Position numbers and translations under genes: made by a program. The notes under the pieces were generated by a model. That model did not search any database, was not told the origin of the DNA, and was given only the letters and a program-made list of their open reading frames with translations. From Astropecten irregularis (lineage: Eukaryota; Echinodermata; Asteroidea; Paxillosida; Astropectinidae), in the NCBI GenBank assembly GCA_963971285.1, contig OZ020247.1, positions 14,032,614 through 14,096,613 on the forward strand: DNA of 64,000 bases, in the 5' to 3' direction. Shown here piece after piece: positions 35,401 to 44,400 of the stretch; the stretch's first letter is position 1; the number at the start of each line of letters is the position of its first letter.

Positions 35401-38400
35401 AGACCACTAGCCCACAGCACCACACAATCTGTCACTCTGTTTGCTGTCTTCAAACCTGCCCCTGATTCCTCCCCTCACACCAACCTCACAACTTCATTTT
35501 CCCTGGGTTTGGTGATGTTCATGTGTCGTTTCATTTTGTCTCCAGCTGCTCCGATGCCCGTACCTAGCAGAACCTACAGCTACGTAGCGGAATCCCCCGA
35601 GCGACGTACCCTCTCCGTCTCCCCACTCTCCGGTAACATGCCCATATCGTCTCCCGAGGACCAAGCGCCCAGGAAGCATCGGTCCTCATCATCCCAGAGT
35701 GACAACAGCCGTGGGGGCAACGTGTCCAGCTCCCCGGACAAATATGGGACAGGGACACCGCAGAGTATCAGCTCATTAGATAATGAGATTGTGGAAGGGG
35801 TGAGGATTTTTTATAATGATAATAAGCACAACCAAGGATAGGTGCTTAGGGAGACATTCCCAGGGGGTCGTGTATTAAAAACTTTACTTACCTATTTCTA
35901 AATGTCCTCTAAACCATTGAACTTAAAAATTGATGTATGTTAATATTGAGAGCATTCTTTGTCTTCTATTTAAATATGTACGGTAATGTCTTCAAAAGGT
36001 AGCTGAAACCTTAGGGAGACATTCCCATAGGGTCGTGCACAAACTTTTCTTACCTATTTCTAAACAGCCTCCAAACCAATGAACTTGAAATTGACGTATG
36101 TTCATATTGAGAGCATTCTCTGTCTTTTATTAACATATGGACGGTAAAATATGTCTTTAAAAGGTAGCTGATATCAATAGGGAGACATTGAAATGTCTCC
36201 CTAATTCCCAATTTCTTCCCAAATGTTCACTTTCAGATGCTAACCAGTCTCGCTAATACCCTTTAGCATTTTGTATAGTACTTAATTAAGCGTTCTCTAA
36301 TCACTGAAAGAAACAAAATGATGATGAGAGACATTAAGACTGGGATGAAGATGTTTTTTTTAGGAATGTTTTGAATGGGTCAATATTAGGGGCTACACCA
36401 ACGTATGTTAGAATAAGCCCTGTTTCACAGTGCAAGTGCAGATGTGGGGAATGCACTGTCACCATAGCCTGTCAGCGTTTGACGTCCAGGAATAAGTGTC
36501 CAAAAAATTCTCTCAGAAATTACAAACAAGTTCATATGTAGTACTGTCTTGCTGTGTCAACAACAATTTTATTATTTTGGAAAGCTGTTCAACTCATTAG
36601 TGTCAAATAAGAATGGAAGCATGATGATGGGAAAAACACAACGTTTGTAATAAAAACCGACACTTATAACTGCAAATCAATCAATGCGAAATAGAAATGT
36701 CATTTTACTAAAGGACTGTATTAAATATGTTTTTCTTTTTCTTGTATTTTCAGGATTTTGTGTTAGTCTCCCCACACTTTCAGTGTAAGTAATTTCTCCA
36801 TGCATTTCCTATAAATGAACAATTTAACCACACCTTCTATTGGTTGAATGTCCTTTTGCTTGTTACTTTGCATCAATTGGAAGTAAACCAACGTGACCTT
36901 GTATCTCTGTGTGTCTGTAGGTTTTGAGCAATCACCTAGGAACAGACAGATCCAACGACACAGATCCATCAGGTAAGAGAAGGGGCAGGGATAAGTTTGG
37001 GGGGGGGGGGGTAAAAAGAGGGATAAACTGGAAAGAATTGAGCACAATCCTGAATGCATGGTTATTACATGTATGTATGCTCTTTGGGGGGGAAAAGTCA
37101 CCCAAAATCCAGAAATCATGTTGTAGTAAGAGCTGAAATGAACTTTTAATAAGCACTGCATTGGTATCCTGGGTTGCTGTCTTCTGCTTTCTGTGGAAAA
37201 CTTGAGACAATTCTGGACATGTTCCTAGCGTACACGTATACGGGTCATTCCATTCCACCAGCTTAATTTTGGTGCTTAATTTCTATTCTATCCTATGTAA
37301 CCTAGCTCACTAATCTTTTATCAAATCCTGTATCTTTTGCTAACTTGTGAAACACGCTTAAAGTTTACGCATATTCTGCTGCTATAGATTGTACAAAAAT
37401 TTGCTTAGCATTAAGCAGGGCTATGAGACTGGCCCTTGGTGGAGTGATTGACCCATATATTAAAAGACAATGCTGCCTTTGTTGAAGCTGGGTTCATTGT
37501 TTGATGTCGGGGCACAACATGACTGTCTTTTTGAAGATTTCTGTAGAGTTCTCTGCATGCTGATCACTGCATTGTTCCATGTACATGTACCCACCCTAGC
37601 TACATCCACTTTGATCCAGACAGCATACATAGCTGCTGTCAAATGTTATGTGACCTCAAGACCCATTTCTGTGACGTCTGCTCAAGTGCAGAAAGATTAA
37701 CTGAGTCTGATTTAGCGGCTTCTGTTATGGCTATGGCTGGATTGTCATACCAACATGTGACGAAGCATGCGATATATCCTTAGCAACAGTCAAAGCCGTA
37801 ATCATAGCCACTAATTTGAACTAATTGTGTTCTTCTCAGCTAACGTGGCTTACCTGCGAGGAGGTCACTTCCTTATGGGACTTCTGTTGTGTCTCAGTGA
37901 GAACTGACTTTCCCAAGAGCGCTTCATTCTGCCAAAGCCACCCTTTGAAAGTGTATCTTCTGCTGGCACTGTGCCCAGGCCAGTAGGGGCCAATTTCACA
38001 GTGCTGCTCGGCACAAGCATGACATTTCTGTCTTAATAAAAAAACATGGATAACATCCAAATGTCCATGTGTTGTGTATCACTTGTGATTGTTCTTTGGC
38101 TGTTGTTCGCTAACCATGAATATCAAATGGAATTTGTAATGGTGGTTTGTTTTATTGGGCAAGACTTTTTTGTGCTTAGCAATTATTTTGTGCTTAGCAG
38201 CTCCATGAAATTGGCCCCAGAAGGCTAGGGTGGTTACTTGCATTTGGACGTATTGTATACTCTATATCCTACACTGGTACCCTTTACATGCATTTGGACG
38301 TACCGTACACTCTATATCCTACACTGGTACCAAGTACCCTTTAGTGACTTCCATTGTTTCTGTTCTTCCGGTCTGCTTTACAGTGAACCACCTCCTCCGT

Positions 38401-41400
38401 CCCAACCTTCCCGGCGTAGCTCCCTCCCTACCCAGTCACCACCCCCTGTAGCCATGTATGCTACTCAGGCACCGGGGGGCACTCGCTCACCGACAAACAG
38501 AAGCCAGTCTCCAAACGGGAGGTGGGTAATGGGCATGATAGAGTTCAATAAAAAACTAGAGTGCACGCTTCGTATTCAACATGCGTGCTATTGGCACTCC
38601 TGCATGGACGCGCAGCCGCCATTTTAGTTGGGGTAACTGAGCAGCCGCAGTTGAGTCCAAATACCCGGATGTTCCTCAACTGCGCGCATTGTGCGTGACG
38701 CGGTGGGAGATGCAATGTGTGCAACCATCCCGCCCAGTTAAATCAACGTTGGCTGACATGGCTGCACGTACGAACCTGGGTACGAATTGTACGCACAATT
38801 TGAAATGGGACACGCATGTTTTTCTAAGGCAATGGCGCCATGCATAGTCGAATGTATCACGCGCAGAGTGCACACTCTAGTTTTTTTTATTTAACTCTAT
38901 GCTAATGGGGCACGATCCTGAATTGAGGGTGTAATTTTTGTCAGTTTTCCACTGTTATATTGTGCAAATGGTCAGGGGTCGATTTCATCAATCTCATCGT
39001 AACTTACAATCAATCGTAGGACTTTTGATGCATTGCAGCCCTACTTAGGATACGATGGGTTATCCTTCATAACTCGAGTTACAATTGATCGTAGGGCTTT
39101 GTGAAATCGGCCCCTGGCCTGATCTCTCCTTGGCTTATGACCTCTGATCAGCAATGCTGTACTTTTCCTGCTTGAAGCTGTAGACATTACCGATAGTCAT
39201 CTATAACGGTGAAGGGCAAGCCTATAATTTCCATAATTCTATCTCCCTGACGAAATACATTAATAACAACGGTTTATTTTGTTTGTCTTTTAATTTGGTA
39301 CTCAATGTTGATTTTTTCATAAATATTCATTGAACAATTTGAATTTTATGATTAAACATGTAAAAGATTCTTGAAACATGAATTCTCGTGAGAATATGTC
39401 AAAATTGATTAGCTAGAAAGGATGTAAACTTTGTGATAAAATGCATATGTTTTGTCTATCTAACTCACCACCAGGCCTACAAGTCTTCCCATAGCCGCTG
39501 GATCACCGGACCAATCCAAATTGAGTCCGAATAGCAAACACTACCCTCCTGGTATCAAGATGACGCCCCCGGCCTCAACCCCCAGCCCTCAAAGTGCAAT
39601 AAGTCCATCCAGAAATTCACCACAGGTAAGGTTACCCGGAAATATTAAGAAAAAAAATAGTCCATGAAAGAATTGGTGTATTACCACTCTGAAGCTGGCT
39701 TTCCAGGAGAGCGGTCTACAAACAAACATACCCGGTAGACTCCCAAACACACTTGGAAGCCAGGTTTATCTTAGATAGAAAGAAAGAAAAGAATGCCTTT
39801 ATTCCCTTTTCTGTCTGGTGGTCCACTTTAGGTCAGAAATGCAATTGGACACAAAATGGAATGACAATGATTGGACCTAGTTTGTGGAAGAAGAAGCATT
39901 TTGTAATTTTGAAGAAAATGACCACTAATAGTGACCATTGGGTGACCATTGGGTGACCATTGGCCGAATGTGCTAGTCACCACATATCAGGCTCTGGCCA
40001 AGCTAGATTCTGTTTGAATTTGGCTCAAATCGGTGAAATCTCAGCGGGTTTACCTCTTCGGTTTATTTGCACAGGGTGCTCACCATCTCCAGTTTGGCAA
40101 GATGCCAAGTCCAGTGGCAGCGGCGGGATTGGTCTCCCCATGCAGTCTCCCCTCGTCAGGATCACCAGGTAAGCGGTCACTGCCTTCCTGGACCCAGTGG
40201 ACCATTCTGGAGGATAATACAGCTCTCCATGCACAATGCCATACAGCTGCTTGAGTGCCAAAGTTGACTGAATCACGAAAAACCTTGTTAAGTAAAATTT
40301 GGGTTGCTAGCCAGATTCGCATATCAATGTTTTGCCCAACAAACAAGCTTAGAATTTATTTGTGGCTAACACCTTGGCTATAATGTCGGAGCATTATTCT
40401 GGAACCATAGTTCTTTTAGAACTGCCACTTTTCCCTGAAAAGTTATTCGCATGATGCACTGGAAGGCTTGCCACGTCATCAGTTGTGTGGCATGAAACTC
40501 TTCACGAAGGTCTTGATATTAAGCGAGTCCATCACCAGAATCATCAGATGCCACAAAAATGTCTCCGTTTGGAAACCAAAATTTGGGCATGTCTTTTTTT
40601 CCAGGTGCAGGCGTTATCCACAGGGTCTCTGGGCGACCGCAGGCTTCCCCGTCCCCGCCCCTGTTCAGGTTCCCGGGCGGCTCCAACTCGCCCCCTCCGC
40701 CAGAGGTGGGGAGTGCCGGGGCTCACAAGTGGTCGCCACCCACGATGAAGCACCCCAGCTCAGGCTCCCCTGGAAGGAGGAAAAGTGAGTAAATGGAGAA
40801 CATGATCACAGGCTTTTACGAAACGGAGGCTCAGGCTCAGGGTCTGTCATCCATTTGCTGAAAATATAGGTTGTGGTTTTTCATTGAAGCTAAAGGTCCG
40901 TTTTCCTTTTCAAACCAGAGAATCTACTTCAGAACCGCAGCCAAAAGCATCTATTTTGATACCCGTTATTTCAGAATGGATTCACGAAATGGAGCCGGAG
41001 CCTGAGCCTTCGTTTCCTAAATGCCCTATAATAACGAAATAGAGCCTTGTAGCTGGGATTTGGAAGTAGATTCTCTGGTTTGAAAAGGAAAACAGAGCTT
41101 CAGCTTAATTAAAAATCCACAACCTGTGTTTTCAGCATATGGATGACAGACCCTGAGCCTGAGCCTGAGCCTGAGCCTCTGTTTCGTAAACCCCCTTTGC
41201 ATAATACTGCTTGTTTGGGTTTAACCATGGAAATCCGGGAATGACTAATAAGTTGCCTGTCTTCACTCTGTCACAGGTTCGTCGCCGGCTAGGATATCCC
41301 CTCTGGCGTTCACCAACCCATCCGCCCTTCCTACAATAATGGGATCGCCCACCAAGAGAAGTGACTGGATCAATTCCCCTCCCCGGACGGACAATGCCAT

Positions 41401-44400
41401 TTTGCAAGGGGTAAGAACCACAAGAGTTCTCGCACAAACTCTTAACAACTGTACATCAAATTAACATCAGTCTCATGAGCAAGTGATATAATAGATTTAA
41501 TAACACACCAATGTTCAAATTTTTGGAGAGAAAAGCTGTGTGGTAGTTTGATATGGGACTTCTGTTTATTTCTGTTGTGTTGTATTTGGATTGCCGCAAT
41601 CAAAAGCACTTGTGGCTAGATTCCCTGCGAGTGATCCTGCCAGATGGATTCTCTCTTTGAGAGAACCTACTGGTAGGACACGCTCCGGTAGGGCATCCAC
41701 ATGACACGTGGTTGCGTCAGATGGATTGTTATTTTGCTGAGATGGGGATGGGTCTTGTGGCTGCCTGGGGGATGGCTATCAGGAGACCGAAGGAGTACCG
41801 CTCGAAGGTAGATGCGGCAACGCGCTGCCACGGTGCATGCTCCCACTGATTGATTTGTTTAAAAAGCAGTTTCTTGGATATGGCTGCTTTTCAGAGGAAC
41901 CATTTCACAGAAATATCAGTTCTTGTATGTAAGATCTTAATCAGACTGAAACTAAGGAGCGTTTTAGATTCCTTACCAATCCTGTACTCTACCTTTAAGA
42001 CTCTCCCCTTTGTGTCCATCCATTCCATTGCAGCCGCTCAGTGCACCCTTTGCCCGAGCCCAGCGCACCAAGACCTTCTGCGGTGCCATCGGCGGTCTGG
42101 ATCGAGAAGACCACTCACCTACGTTCCCCCGCAGTGCTAGCTCCAGCAGGCTGGATCAGTACTCCCTCAAGGCTGCCTTTGAGAGCTTGGGCAAGTCACC
42201 GGCTGGAAGCATTGAGGGCCTTGCAGGTAATCATTGCCAGAGACCAAATTTTCCTGTGCCCAATTTCATGGAATCAGTTACGGACTATTTCAGTGCTTTC
42301 GGGTACTGCTATGCATGAAATCTATTTCATGGAATCCGCAAGCAAGACCTTTCGGTTAGCGAAATATTTCTAGGGTAACCGTGATCATTTTCTGCTAATG
42401 CGCTGTCTTATGCATTCTGCACAAATTCCTTGCTTACCGTTACCAAAAAGGAAGCTCTTCCGTGAAATATGTTACTGTAACCAAAAAAGTCTGCTACCCT
42501 AAGCGAAGAATTTTTGCTAATGGTAACGGATTCCATGAAATTGGGCCCAGATTGTCCTGGTTCCGCAGACCGATCCACATACCAATTGTCACCATGCAAA
42601 GCCTCAAATCTTTCTTAAATAATTAATTGTTGTTCAATTCACAAACTTTACCCTGTTTTTGTTTATTTATTTTTTCATTCCTTTTTTTGGGTATCATTTC
42701 TATACCAGCCCTGGCGACCAGTCCGCCCACTAGTGCTAAGTTTTACATCGGCAGCAGCACGTCCCGTCGCAACTCGGCCCTGCTGTCAGAGGGTTCTCCC
42801 AACAGTCAAGGTTCCATCCCCTATGCTGCCTCCCCGCCCAACATGATGGGCCCCATCATGTTTGTCGCTCCAGAACTCCCAGAAGAAACGCTGCTAGAGG
42901 TGAGTTTCTTGATAAGATCACTGCCGAATCATGAATTTGCACCAGGGACCCCTGGAATACCGTACCAGGGGTCGATTTCACCAAACTCTTCGTAACTTAC
43001 TATTAATCGAAGGACCTATGATGCATTGCAGCCCTACGTGGGATATGGTGGGTTATCGTTCGTAAATCGAGTTAGGAGCGATCGCAGGGCTTTGTGAAAT
43101 CGACCCAAGAACTCTAAACATCTGAGCTATCCAACCCTATGTTGGCGGTGTCCCTAATAGTCCTTTATCTTTGTTCGTTTGGCAGTCAGAAGCCATGAAA
43201 CCACTCACATATCACTATATCCCAAGGATCAGTTAAGATACGTGCAACATTAGAATTGCTGTAACTAGCTGAGAAACGGATTGAGATAAGGATATTTTGC
43301 TTACCCGGCCAGTGTAGAAATTCAATGCTAACCCTGGAACTTGTAGAATAAGTATAATAAGCGCAGAAATCTGCGGTAAGCAGAGCAATAAAATAGCTCC
43401 CAGAAGATGAACTCCTTAAAAGTAGTAGCTTGCAAATGGTATGATTAGAGGCCAATTTCACGGCCCTGCTTTGCACAAATATTTCCTTTCAATGAAATTT
43501 GTGCCTTAATAAAAACAAGATTAACAACCAAATTTCCATATGTTGTGTATCACTTGCAATTGGTCTTTGCCTGTTGATCGCTGACCATGAATGTTATTTG
43601 GAATTTTTAATGGTGTTTTGTTTGATTGAGCACAAGACATTTTGTGCTAAGCAATTTTTTTGTGCTTAACAGCTCCATGAAATTGGCCCTTGTCTATAGC
43701 GTCAAAATTAGCTCCCTTGTTTTCTACACCATTGATATGTGGATCGGTTTGTGGAAACACCATGTGAAAATCGTTTGTACTTTCGTAAAATCGTTGAGAC
43801 CTTACGAGAAGTGCGAAGGAAATAGAAGTGCGAAAGTACGAACGATAAATACAATGGTGTTTCCGCAAACTGATCCACATGCCAATTGTCACCATGCAAA
43901 GCCTCAAATCTTTCTACGCCATTGATAATCTTTCAAGTGAGTGAGACTCGTCACCGATTAATAAGTCATAAGTTGTTACTTGGTGTTTTGTTCTTTGTAT
44001 TTCTCAGCCGGAACATAATGAGATAGTAGACAGGCTGACGGTCATTCTGGGCATCGTGGATGCGGTCATCGAGGTCGCCCAGCAACGCAGTGACCCCTTG
44101 GCTGAGTCCCTTTACGGTGTGGAGACAGACATAGGCACGGGGGACCAGATATGCTTCGTCAGCGAAGGCTACAGGTAAAGAATTAAACAAAGTATTAAAA
44201 GGTATAATACATGATTTGAAAAGGTCACAGGACAGCACTGACACTTTGTCTGATCCAACATGTACATGGAATAATAAACCTGTTTAAATTTGAGCTCAAT
44301 CGGACATCTGAGTCACGAGAAAATAGCAAAAACCCGCCTCAATTTTTCTTATAAAACTTAAAGAATGGTTTTGATATCTTACCCCAAGATCAAAATTGTT

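Noticed and set aside
36783-36972. Alternative ULK splicing using CA|GTGTAA as exon 12 donor, or reading exon 13 in phase 0
   Set aside because: Only the GTAAGT donor at 36785 gives phases that join exon 13 to exon 14 in the frame shared with exon 15. Phase-0 reading of exon 13 leads to a stop in exon 14.
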